Shown: positions 1 through 5,106 of the stretch, piece by piece
Numbering within the stretch: the stretch's first letter is position 1
How the letters are laid out: each line of letters starts with the position of its first letter
DNA from: an uncultured Candidatus Udaeobacter sp.
GTDB lineage: Bacteria > Verrucomicrobiota > Verrucomicrobiia > Chthoniobacterales > UBA10450
Direction: 5' to 3'
DNA: 5,106 nucleotides
Assembly: GCA_955652715.1 (NCBI GenBank)
Contig: CATPBS010000069.1
Location: 1-5,106, forward strand
Made by a program: the position numbers and the translations under genes
Notes under the pieces: model-generated
What the model was told of the DNA's origin: nothing
The model's input: the letters and a program-made list of their open reading frames with translations, nothing else
The model's database searches: none

Positions 1-59
1 GGCTTGGCAAGAACAATTGCTGCCGCGAATCACCGCCTCCGCCAAGGCTGCGCATTTGT
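1..59. other. Left-edge sequence without a supported gene
   Basis: No gene can be assigned here. Plus-strand frame 1 is open from the window edge through 20 codons to a TAG at 61-63, and its last residues read RQGCAFV. That stop lies inside the GTAG of the hairpin repeat starting at 60, the same arrangement as at the ends of the desulfurase and pyrD genes, so this could be the tail of an upstream plus-strand gene. The other plus frames also stay open for a while, and a minus-strand ATG near 56 opens leftward off the edge, so the choice is weak. Positions 46-65 can fold into an 8-bp stem with two G-U pairs and an ATTT loop on the plus strand. I recognise no protein family in any frame. Confidence 0.25.
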
Positions 60-132
60 GTAGCCAGCGGCCTGTTGCCGGTTGAAAAGACTCGCCCTTA
101 ACGAGATGAACGGCTCACAGAGCCGTGGCTAC
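60..132. repeat. REPIN-like pair of inverted GTAG-hairpin elements
   Basis: The plus-oriented half starts with GTAG (60-63), then CCA and a small hairpin, CGGC (68-71) and GCCG (77-80). The minus-oriented half ends with CTAC (129-132), preceded by a perfect 7-bp hairpin with arms 110-116 and 120-126 and an ACA loop. Read from its own end, the right half is GTAGCCA, CGGC, CTGT, GCCG, TT, CTCG. The left half gives the same series with small indels. The centre is CTCG (91-94), seven bases, CGAG (102-105), so the whole 73 bp is one imperfect inverted repeat. REP sequences recognised by REP-associated tyrosine transposases have a GTAG or GGAG tetranucleotide 5' of a hairpin, and inverted pairs are called REPINs or BIMEs. 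Membership of that family is inferred. The right half overlaps the desulfurase stop codon. Confidence 0.7.
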
Positions 133-1295
133 GGGCTGAGCGCCGCGGTTTGACGAAGTTTGTCGATTACTTTCGGAACGACTTCGATCGCGCGATCCAT
201 TTCGGCTTCGGTGTTAAACCGGCTAAAAGAAAAACGGAGGCTGCGCCTGGCGCCGTCGCCATTCGGATTCATTGCGCGCAACACGTGCGAAGCTTCCTGC
301 GAACCAGTTCGACAGGCGGACCCGGCCGAGCAACAGATACGATGTCGATCCAGCAACAGGAGTGCGGCGGGCGATTCAATTCCTTCAAATGACAAACTCG
401 ACGTGGTTGGGATCCGCAGCGCACCGGCGCCGTTCACAGATGCGCCGCTTACGGATTCAAGGATCGCTTTTTCAAACCGATCGCGCATCGAGCGAATGCT
501 GCATTTCCCCTCTTCGAGATATCTGACGGCGAGTTCGGCTGCTTTTCCAAGGCCGACAATTGCCGCGACGTTTTCCGTTCCGCCGCGTCGTCCAATTTCC
601 TGGCCGCCGCCTGCGATCAATGGACTAAGGCGTGTTCGCCGGTTGACATAAAGCGCGCCCGCGCCTTTTGGCCCATGAAATTTGTGCCCGGAGAGGGAAA
701 GAAAATTGATCGCCGTGTCGCGCAAGTGAATTGGGATTTTCCCGACCGCTTGCACTGCGTCGGTGTGAAAGAGCACGCCTTTCTGGCGACAAATTTCAGC
801 GATTTTCTCGACTGGATACAGCACGCCGGTCTCATTATTTGCCCACATCATTGAAACGAGCGCGGTCTCCGGGCGAATCGCAGCCTCCAAGTCGGCAAGA
901 TCGACATTACCATGTTGATCCACGCCCAGAAATGTCACGAAGCAGCCGCGTTTTTCGAAGTCCTGGCACGGACGCAAGACGGCGCTGTGTTCCACGGCGG
1001 TTGTCACGACATGTTTTCCGCGCGGCTCAAACTGCAGCGCTGAATGAATTACCGCATTATTGGACTCCGTTCCGCCACTAGTAAAAACAATTTCCGACGG
1101 CTCGCATCCGAGTAACGCTGCCAGCCGTTCCCGTGCCAGATCGACAGCTTTTCTGGCCTGCGCAGCAAAGGCGTACCCGCTCGAAGGATTGCCGTAATAC
1201 TTCGTCAGAAACGGCAGTATTTCCTCGAGCACCGCAGGATCGAGCGGCGTGGTGGCGTTGTTATCGAGGTAAATGAATTCGTCGCCAGTGATCAT
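129..1295 (-). CDS. nifS: NifS-type cysteine desulfurase
   Basis: This is a cytoplasmic PLP enzyme that takes sulfur from L-cysteine, giving alanine and an enzyme persulfide used for Fe-S cluster assembly and tRNA thiolation. The 388-residue protein has the class V aminotransferase fold: DNNATT (11-16), GGTESNN (74-80), the PLP-stacking His103 in VEHSAVL, NNETG (153-157), Asp179 in HTDAVQAVGK, the Schiff-base Lys205 in SGHKFHGPKG, and GGGQE through GTEN (229-242). The persulfide-forming Cys is Cys328 in CCSAGSACRTGSQEASHV. Motifs such as MWANNETG, GHKFHGPKG and GRRGGTEN match the NifS branch better than IscS, but no nif gene or scaffold (iscU, nifU) is adjacent, so a general housekeeping desulfurase is likely. 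The ATG at 1295 gives the expected N-terminus just before the YLDNNATT motif. A purine-rich AAGAGAGTAAGAGTAAGA stretch lies upstream. The TAG stop at 131-129 is inside a REP-like GTAG. It is transcribed divergently from hisC. Confidence 0.95.
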   Translation of the reverse strand: MITGDEFIYLDNNATTPLDPAVLEEILPFLTKYYGNPSSGYAFAAQARKAVDLARERLAALLGCEPSEIVFTSGGTESNNAVIHSALQFEPRGKHVVTTAVEHSAVLRPCQDFEKRGCFVTFLGVDQHGNVDLADLEAAIRPETALVSMMWANNETGVLYPVEKIAEICRQKGVLFHTDAVQAVGKIPIHLRDTAINFLSLSGHKFHGPKGAGALYVNRRTRLSPLIAGGGQEIGRRGGTENVAAIVGLGKAAELAVRYLEEGKCSIRSMRDRFEKAILESVSGASVNGAGALRIPTTSSLSFEGIESPAALLLLDRHRICCSAGSACRTGSQEASHVLRAMNPNGDGARRSLRFSFSRFNTEAEMDRAIEVVPKVIDKLRQTAALSP

Positions 1296-1431
1296 ATGTT
1301 CGTCTTACTCTTACTCTCTTAAAAATCGCCTTTCGAGGAGCAGCATGGGCAAGAGTAAGAGCAAGAGCAATAATTGCGGTTAGAAAACGCATCAATTGGA
1401 AACTTCCCAACTTCCACCTAATCTCTCGCGC
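1296..1431. promoter_or_regulatory. Divergent intergenic region (desulfurase and hisC promoters)
   Basis: This 136-bp gap separates two divergently transcribed genes and must hold both promoters unless hisC starts at TTG 1396. I could not pick a convincing -35/-10 pair for either gene. Visible structure: the inverted hexamer repeat at 1303-1366, a perfect 11-bp palindrome GCAAT-A-ATTGC at 1367-1377, and a TGCG (1375-1378) and CGCA (1388-1391) inverted pair just upstream of the possible TTG start. The palindrome is short enough to be chance, but it is symmetrical and placed where an operator could be. No clear Shine-Dalgarno sequence precedes the hisC ATG. Confidence 0.4.
1303..1366. repeat. 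Inverted repeat of AAGAGT-like hexamers
   Basis: The left arm (1303-1317) is TCTTACTCTTACTCT. The right arm (1352-1366) is its complement at 14 of 15 positions, separated by 34 bp. Each arm is itself made of tandem hexamers (GAGTAA or GAGCAA units). The single mismatch (A1307 with C1362) becomes a U-G pair in RNA from the minus strand, so the stem is continuous only in the desulfurase leader. There the arm nearest the gene ends 8 nt before the ATG and contains the purine-rich stretch that would serve as its ribosome binding site. A role in translation control is inference. A simple-repeat origin is the plain alternative. Confidence 0.6.
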
Positions 1432-2538
1432 ATGACTTCCATCTGGGAGCTGGCAAATCCGCAACTGCGAGACATTGCGGTTTACGAACCGGGAAAACCG
1501 ATCGAGGAAACAGCGCGCGAACTCGGCGTTGAGCCGGGCGGAATCATCAAGCTCGCGTCGAATGAGAATCCGCTGGGCCCTTCTCCAAAAGCACTTGAAG
1601 CCATGCGCGCGGCACTGGAAAACGCCCACTTGTATCCCGATGGAAGTGGGTTTTGCTTGTGCAAAGCGATCGCAGCCAAGCTCGGTCTCGCTCCTGAGAA
1701 CATAATTCTCGGCAACGGATCAAATGAAGCGCTCGAATTTCTCGGTCATGCGTTTCTCGACGCCGAACGGCAGGATGAGGTGATCGCCTCTGAATACGCG
1801 TTTGTCGTTTACAAATTGATCGCCACCTCGTTTGGCGCGCGCATGATCGAGGTACCGAGTCCGGGTTACCATCAGGATCTGGAGGCGATGCTGGAGGCGG
1901 TTACTCGAAAAACGCGGCTCATTTTCATTCCCAATCCCAACAATCCCACCGGCACTTTGATTCCGCAGCGCGCGATCGACAGCTTCGTGTCGCGCGTTCC
2001 GGAAAAAGTCATTGTCATTTTCGATGAAGCTTATTTCGAGTTCCTTGATGATCCGCCCGATACACTTCGATTTGTTCGCGAAGGACGACACGTCATCGTT
2101 CTGCGGACGTTTTCGAAGATTCACGGCCTCGCCGGTCTGCGCATCGGTTATGCCATTGCTCGGCCCGATGTGATCGACGTGCTTCACAGGACTAGGCAGC
2201 CATTCAATGTGAACAGCATCGCGCAAGCGGGCGCGCTCGCGGCGTTGGAGGATAATGCGCACCTACGCGAGACAAAACGCGTAGTCGACGAAGGTCGCGC
2301 TTATTTGCAGGAACAACTCGCCGAACTGAAGATTCGGTTCGTGCCTGGCGTCGCGAACTTCGTGATGGCAAATGTCGGCGACGCTTGTGCGGTGTTCGAA
2401 AAACTTCTGCGACGCAAGGTCATCGTGCGCCCGCTCAAAGGCTATGGCTTGCCCGAATGGGTCCGCATTTCAGTGGGCACGATGGAGCAGAACAGGGAAT
2501 TAATCGCGGCGTTGAAACATGTCATGCGCGCGCAATAG
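1432..2538 (+). CDS. hisC: Histidinol-phosphate aminotransferase
   Basis: This is a PLP-dependent class I/II aminotransferase that converts imidazole-acetol phosphate and glutamate to histidinol phosphate and 2-oxoglutarate in histidine biosynthesis; it is cytosolic and usually a dimer. In the 368-residue product from ATG 1432 the order is SNENPLGPSP (43-52), YPDGSG (68-73), GNGSNE (94-99), NPNNPTG (168-174), DEAY (198-201), the PLP lysine Lys229 in RTFSKIHGLAGLRIGY, and the C-terminal RPLKGYGLPEWVRISVGT with two arginines (333, 345) that bind the substrate acid groups in this family. An in-frame TTG at 1396 would add 12 residues rich in Ser and Pro that are not family-like, so the ATG is preferred; neither start has a good Shine-Dalgarno. 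No other his gene is in the window, and HisC homologues can also act on aromatic amino acids, so the substrate is inferred from sequence similarity only. Confidence 0.94.
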   Translation: MTSIWELANPQLRDIAVYEPGKPIEETARELGVEPGGIIKLASNENPLGPSPKALEAMRAALENAHLYPDGSGFCLCKAIAAKLGLAPENIILGNGSNEALEFLGHAFLDAERQDEVIASEYAFVVYKLIATSFGARMIEVPSPGYHQDLEAMLEAVTRKTRLIFIPNPNNPTGTLIPQRAIDSFVSRVPEKVIVIFDEAYFEFLDDPPDTLRFVREGRHVIVLRTFSKIHGLAGLRIGYAIARPDVIDVLHRTRQPFNVNSIAQAGALAALEDNAHLRETKRVVDEGRAYLQEQLAELKIRFVPGVANFVMANVGDACAVFEKLLRRKVIVRPLKGYGLPEWVRISVGTMEQNRELIAALKHVMRAQ

Positions 2539-2550
2539 CACGCCGCAGAT

Positions 2551-2621
2551 GTTAGAGGCGCCGGCGTGAGAATCAGGCCGGCGCATTCGGTGCGATTTGG
2601 CAACCGAGGCGGTTGCCCTAC
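2551..2621. repeat. GC-rich hairpins with a REP-like element between hisC and mnmE
   Basis: The right part is a perfect hairpin, GGCAACCG (2599-2606), AGG, CGGTTGCC (2610-2617), followed by CTAC (2618-2621). It is a minus-oriented GTAG-hairpin element nearly identical to the one at 5087-5106. The left part is a perfect 8-bp all-GC hairpin, GCGCCGGC (2558-2565) and GCCGGCGC (2577-2584) with an 11-nt loop, preceded by GTTAG (2551-2555), which may be a degenerate GTAG. If so, the two form a third REPIN-like pair. A competing inverted repeat, CACGCC (2539-2544) with GGCGTG (2563-2568), shares bases with the 8-bp stem. There is no T-run after any stem, so this is not a classical intrinsic terminator, although it could still attenuate read-through from hisC. 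Confidence 0.65.
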
Positions 2622-2640
2622 AATTTGGGATTCTAGAGTC

Positions 2641-3984
2641 ATGACCGTTTCTGACACGATTGCCGCAATCTCGACGCCGCCAGGTGAAGGCGCCATCGCG
2701 TTGGTCCGCATTTCCGGCGCGAACGCGATCCAAATCGCAGACAAAATTTTTCGCGGCAAAGAAAAGCCGTCGCGATTTGCATCACACGTTCAACATCTTG
2801 GCGAAATTTTCAGCGCAGAAGATCAATTGATTGATCAAGTAGTGCTTTCAATTCATCGCGCACCTGCCAGTTACACGAGCGAAGATTTGATTGAGATCAG
2901 TTGTCACGGTGGCGCGCTTGTTTGCGCGAAAGTTCTGGAAGCCTGCCTGCGCGCCGGGGCGAGGGCGGCGCGGCCCGGCGAATTCACTGAACGCGCCTTT
3001 CTGAACGGGAAAATGGACCTCACTCAAGCCGAGGCCGTGATCGATTTGATTCGCGCACGGACCGATCTGGCGCTCCGTTCCGCCACTGAGCAACTCGAAG
3101 GCAGGCTCGGCGATCAAATCAGGAAAATCCGCGATGAATTGATCGCGCTGCTGGCGCATATCAACGCCTCAATCGATTTTCCAGAGGAAGGTATTGCTCC
3201 CGATGAAGGCGAAACACTGTGTGCCCGGCTCGAGTCCGTTCGGGAAGAGATTGCCGCATTGCTCGCCACCGCAGATCAGGGTCGCGTCCTGCGCGAAGGC
3301 GTACGCGTGGTCATTTATGGAGCCACCAATGCCGGCAAGTCGAGCTTGCTCAATCGCCTGCTTGGTTACGATCGAGTGATCGTCAGCGATACCCACGGCA
3401 CGACTCGAGACACGATCGAAGAGACGGTCAATCTGGACGGTGTGCCGGTCCGGTTGCTCGATACTGCTGGCCTGCGCACTTCAGAAAGCGAACTGGAGAG
3501 CGAAGGGATCGCCCGCACGGAAAAATCGCTGGAGTTGGCAGACCTGCGTCTTCACATCGCGGATCGCAACGCGCCCAAGCCAGCGCACTTTAACGGCCGG
3601 GCCGGCGACTCGAATGAAATTGTCGTCTTGAATAAAAGCGATTTGCCCGAGGCCAGCGACTGGCAAAACTTTACGGCGTTGCGGATTTCCTGCGTAACCG
3701 GAGAAGGACTGCCCCAACTGCAAAAGGAAATTCTGGCGCGTATCAGGCAGCAAAATCTCAGACCGGAAAGCGCAGTCGCGATCAATACTCGTCATCGCGA
3801 TTGCCTGCGTCGCGCCTTGGAATCATGTGACCGGGCGCGGGCAGCTCTCGGCCAGGGAGTATCGCCGGAATACGTCGCGATTGATCTCGATGAAGCGTTG
3901 CGCGCTCTCGGCGAAGTAATCGGCGTGGTCGATGTGGAACAGATTCTCGACTCCGTCTTCAGTCAATTTTGCATCGGCAAATGA
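2641..3984 (+). CDS. mnmE: tRNA uridine-5-carboxymethylaminomethyl(34) synthesis GTPase MnmE
   Basis: With MnmG, this GTPase installs the carboxymethylaminomethyl group at C5 of wobble uridine 34 in several tRNAs, using a folate one-carbon unit. The 447-residue product has the N-terminal folate-binding domain (TIAAISTPPGEGAIALVRIS near the start, YTSEDLIEISCHGG 78-91, RPGEFTERAFLNGKMDLTQAEA starting at 111) and a helical domain interrupted by a Ras-like G domain: P-loop GATNAGKSS (227-235), GTTRD (253-257), DTAGLR (274-279) with the conserved Glu286 downstream, NKSD (331-334) and SCVTGEG (350-356). It ends in the diagnostic FCIGK (443-447). The P-loop has Thr where most MnmE have Pro. ATG 2641 gives the normal N-terminus; the in-frame GTG at 2566 lies in a hairpin loop and would translate the repeat. 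Only a weak GGGA precedes the ATG. mnmG is not in the window. Confidence 0.96.
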   Translation: MTVSDTIAAISTPPGEGAIALVRISGANAIQIADKIFRGKEKPSRFASHVQHLGEIFSAEDQLIDQVVLSIHRAPASYTSEDLIEISCHGGALVCAKVLEACLRAGARAARPGEFTERAFLNGKMDLTQAEAVIDLIRARTDLALRSATEQLEGRLGDQIRKIRDELIALLAHINASIDFPEEGIAPDEGETLCARLESVREEIAALLATADQGRVLREGVRVVIYGATNAGKSSLLNRLLGYDRVIVSDTHGTTRDTIEETVNLDGVPVRLLDTAGLRTSESELESEGIARTEKSLELADLRLHIADRNAPKPAHFNGRAGDSNEIVVLNKSDLPEASDWQNFTALRISCVTGEGLPQLQKEILARIRQQNLRPESAVAINTRHRDCLRRALESCDRARAALGQGVSPEYVAIDLDEALRALGEVIGVVDVEQILDSVFSQFCIGK

Positions 3985-4044
3985 GAACCCTCGCGTTTAA
4001 AGCCCTGAAAGCGTTCGGGTTGAAGTGTTGAAGCGGCGGTTCAC
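3985..4044. other. mnmE-pyrD spacer with a weak hairpin
   Basis: This 60-bp gap has no gene. An interrupted inverted repeat pairs AACCC (3986-3990) with GGGTT (4017-4021), then CGC (3992-3994) with GCG (4011-4013), then TTT (3996-3998) with AAA (4008-4010), with small internal loops. No T-run follows, so termination is unlikely, and pyrD could be co-transcribed with mnmE. No strong Shine-Dalgarno is seen before the pyrD ATG; GAAGCGGCGG is the nearest purine-rich stretch. Unlike the other intergenic gaps, this one has no GTAG-hairpin element. Confidence 0.4.
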
Positions 4045-5055
4045 ATGAGAAACGGTTACGAGCGACTTGTTAGGCCGCTTCTCTTTTCGCTGGATCCGGA
4101 GACTGCGCATCGTCTCACCATCGAGTTGCTTCACGGCGCTTCACATTTTGATCTCGCGCTGCGCGCGCTCACATTTCCCCGGGCTCCGTCAAAACCAAAA
4201 ACGCTCTTTGGCCTCAACTTTCCAAATCCGATCGGACTTGCGGCTGGATTGGATAAGAACGGGGTTGCTCTTCCCGCATGGGCAGCGCTCGGCTTCGGCT
4301 TCATCGAGATCGGAACCGTGACTGCGAAAGCGCAGCCGGGAAATCCGAAGCCGCGCATCTTTCGATTGCCTGATCAACAAGCGTTGATCAATCGTCTCGG
4401 TTTTAACAATGACGGTGCGGACGCGATCGGGGAACGGCTACGCCGGCTGCGCAGGAGCAAACGATGGCCGACGGTCCCAGTCGGGATCAACATCGGAAAA
4501 TCCCGGGCAACGCCGCTCGAACAGGCTACAGACGATTGTCTCTACTCGTTTCGATTGCTTCGGGATTTTGCCGATTACATCACGCTGAATGTCAGCTCCC
4601 CCAACACGCCCGGGTTGCGTGAGTTGCAGGAGCCTCGAAGACTCTCGGAGTTGCTGCACGCGATTGGCAATGAGCCCGGCACCGCGACGAAGCCAGTGCT
4701 CATCAAGATTTCGCCTGATCTCTCCCCGATCGACTTGGAAGCGATCCTTGAGGTATGTGAAGAAAACGGAGTGGCAGGGATCATCGCGGCGAACACAACA
4801 CTCGATCATTCGTCAGTTCCGCCGGAGCTCGATAAGGAAGGGGGCTTAAGCGGAGCGCCCCTGCATGAAAAAGCCACCGCTCTGGTGCGCAATATTGCTG
4901 CAAAGTCCGTAATTCCGGTGATCGCTTCCGGTGGAATTTGCGACGCAGACTCGGCGCAGGAGAAATTTCAGGCCTGCGCACAACTTGTTCAGCTTTTCAC
5001 CGGATTAATTTTTCGCGGGCCGCAACTTCTTCGCGAAATCGTCGAGAAATTGTAG
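4045..5055 (+). CDS. pyrD: Dihydroorotate dehydrogenase (quinone), class 2
   Basis: This enzyme oxidises dihydroorotate to orotate with FMN and passes electrons to the quinone pool, the fourth step of UMP synthesis. The 336-residue length and the N-terminal helices (YERLVRPLLFSLDPETAHRL, 5-24) mark class 2, whose N-terminal helical extension lies on the inner membrane and forms the quinone channel. FMN and substrate motifs follow: GLAAGLDKNG (64-73), GTVTAKAQPGNPKPRIFRLP (90-109), NRLGFNN (116-122), GINIGKS (147-153), NVSSPNTPGLR (182-192) with the likely catalytic Ser185, KISPD (221-225), ANTT (249-252), GGLSG (266-270), SGGI (295-298) and LFTGLIFRGP (317-326). Ser rather than Cys as the base also fits class 2. 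The usual AGA before LVQ is ACA here (310-312). ATG 4045 gives the usual start. The TAG stop (5053-5055) lies within the GTAG of the following repeat. Confidence 0.96.
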   Translation: MRNGYERLVRPLLFSLDPETAHRLTIELLHGASHFDLALRALTFPRAPSKPKTLFGLNFPNPIGLAAGLDKNGVALPAWAALGFGFIEIGTVTAKAQPGNPKPRIFRLPDQQALINRLGFNNDGADAIGERLRRLRRSKRWPTVPVGINIGKSRATPLEQATDDCLYSFRLLRDFADYITLNVSSPNTPGLRELQEPRRLSELLHAIGNEPGTATKPVLIKISPDLSPIDLEAILEVCEENGVAGIIAANTTLDHSSVPPELDKEGGLSGAPLHEKATALVRNIAAKSVIPVIASGGICDADSAQEKFQACAQLVQLFTGLIFRGPQLLREIVEKL

Positions 5056-5106
5056 GGCGGGCGCATCGCCTGTTTTCGCTGCGGTTGGCAACCGGAGCGG
5101 TTGCCC
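5052..5106. repeat. REPIN-like pair of inverted GTAG-hairpin elements, cut by the window edge
   Basis: The plus-oriented half begins with GTAG (5052-5055), followed by GGCG (5056-5059) and a small hairpin, GGCG (5060-5063), CAT, CGCC (5067-5070). The minus-oriented half is a perfect 8-bp hairpin, GGCAACCG (5087-5094), GAG, CGGTTGCC (5098-5105), and the window ends one base later with C, where CTAC would be expected. The right half matches 2599-2618 except for the loop, and the similarity extends upstream (TGCG then TTGGCAACCG in both). The left half directly follows pyrD and supplies its stop codon. Possible roles are transcript 3'-end protection or attenuation. The REP assignment rests on layout, not on a genome-wide count. 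Confidence 0.7.

Noticed and set aside
46..65. tRNA or small RNA gene at the left edge
   Set aside because: One 8-bp stem can form, but there is no cloverleaf, no conserved T-arm sequence and no terminator, so an RNA gene is not supported.
60..132. CRISPR array or intrinsic terminator reading of the hairpin repeats
   Set aside because: There are no regularly spaced direct repeats with unique spacers, and no T-run follows the stems; the GTAG-hairpin inverted-pair layout fits REP elements better.
160..651. 163-codon open frame on the plus strand
   Set aside because: It lies antisense inside the cysteine desulfurase gene, whose frame encodes every family motif; the product is Arg/Ser-rich with no recognisable domain.
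1396..1431. Upstream TTG start that would extend HisC by 12 residues
   Set aside because: The added residues do not resemble HisC N-termini, and no ribosome binding site favours TTG over the ATG at 1432.
1720..2262. 180-codon open frame on the minus strand
   Set aside because: It is antisense to the core of hisC, including the PLP-lysine region; the translation shows no known fold and looks like a codon-bias shadow.
2566..2640. Upstream GTG start that would extend MnmE by 25 residues
   Set aside because: The GTG lies in a hairpin loop and the extension translates the repeat element; ATG 2641 gives the conserved MnmE N-terminus.
3967..3980. TTTGC-ATCG-GCAAA inverted repeat at the mnmE end
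   Set aside because: It is encoded by the conserved FCIGK codons, has only a 5-bp stem and no T-run, so it is best explained by protein coding.

Overview
The window is a compact chromosomal segment, moderately GC-rich, with four complete genes that fill almost all of it. Nothing in it looks like a plasmid, phage or island. The genes are a NifS-type cysteine desulfurase on the minus strand (129-1295), then three plus-strand genes: histidinol-phosphate aminotransferase hisC (1432-2538), the tRNA-modification GTPase mnmE (2641-3984) and quinone-dependent (class 2) dihydroorotate dehydrogenase pyrD (4045-5055). All four are intact, of normal family length, and keep their key catalytic motifs. Shine-Dalgarno sequences are weak throughout. 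Together with the hairpin repeats described below, this gives an impression of a soil bacterium of the Verrucomicrobia type. That is an inference from general familiarity, not something the sequence proves.

Layout: 1-59 is edge sequence without a supported gene. 60-132 is a paired inverted hairpin repeat that runs into the 3' end of the desulfurase. 1296-1431 is the divergent promoter region between the desulfurase and hisC; it carries an inverted repeat of AAGAGT-like hexamers. 2539-2640, between hisC and mnmE, is filled with GC-rich hairpins, the last of which belongs to the same repeat family. 3985-4044 is a short spacer with a weak hairpin. 5052-5106 is a third paired hairpin repeat, which starts at the pyrD stop codon and is cut by the window edge.

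The genes are housekeeping functions in sulfur transfer, histidine synthesis, wobble-uridine modification and pyrimidine synthesis. They do not form a single pathway. The one plausible functional link is that cysteine desulfurases feed the 2-thiolation of the same U34 tRNA position that MnmE (with MnmG) modifies.

I see no new enzymatic or defence system. The most interesting signal is non-coding. The three repeats look like REPINs: pairs of inverted REP elements, each a GTAG tetranucleotide plus a hairpin, of the kind mobilised by REP-associated tyrosine transposases. In two certain cases the TAG stop codon of the adjacent gene lies inside the element's own GTAG.
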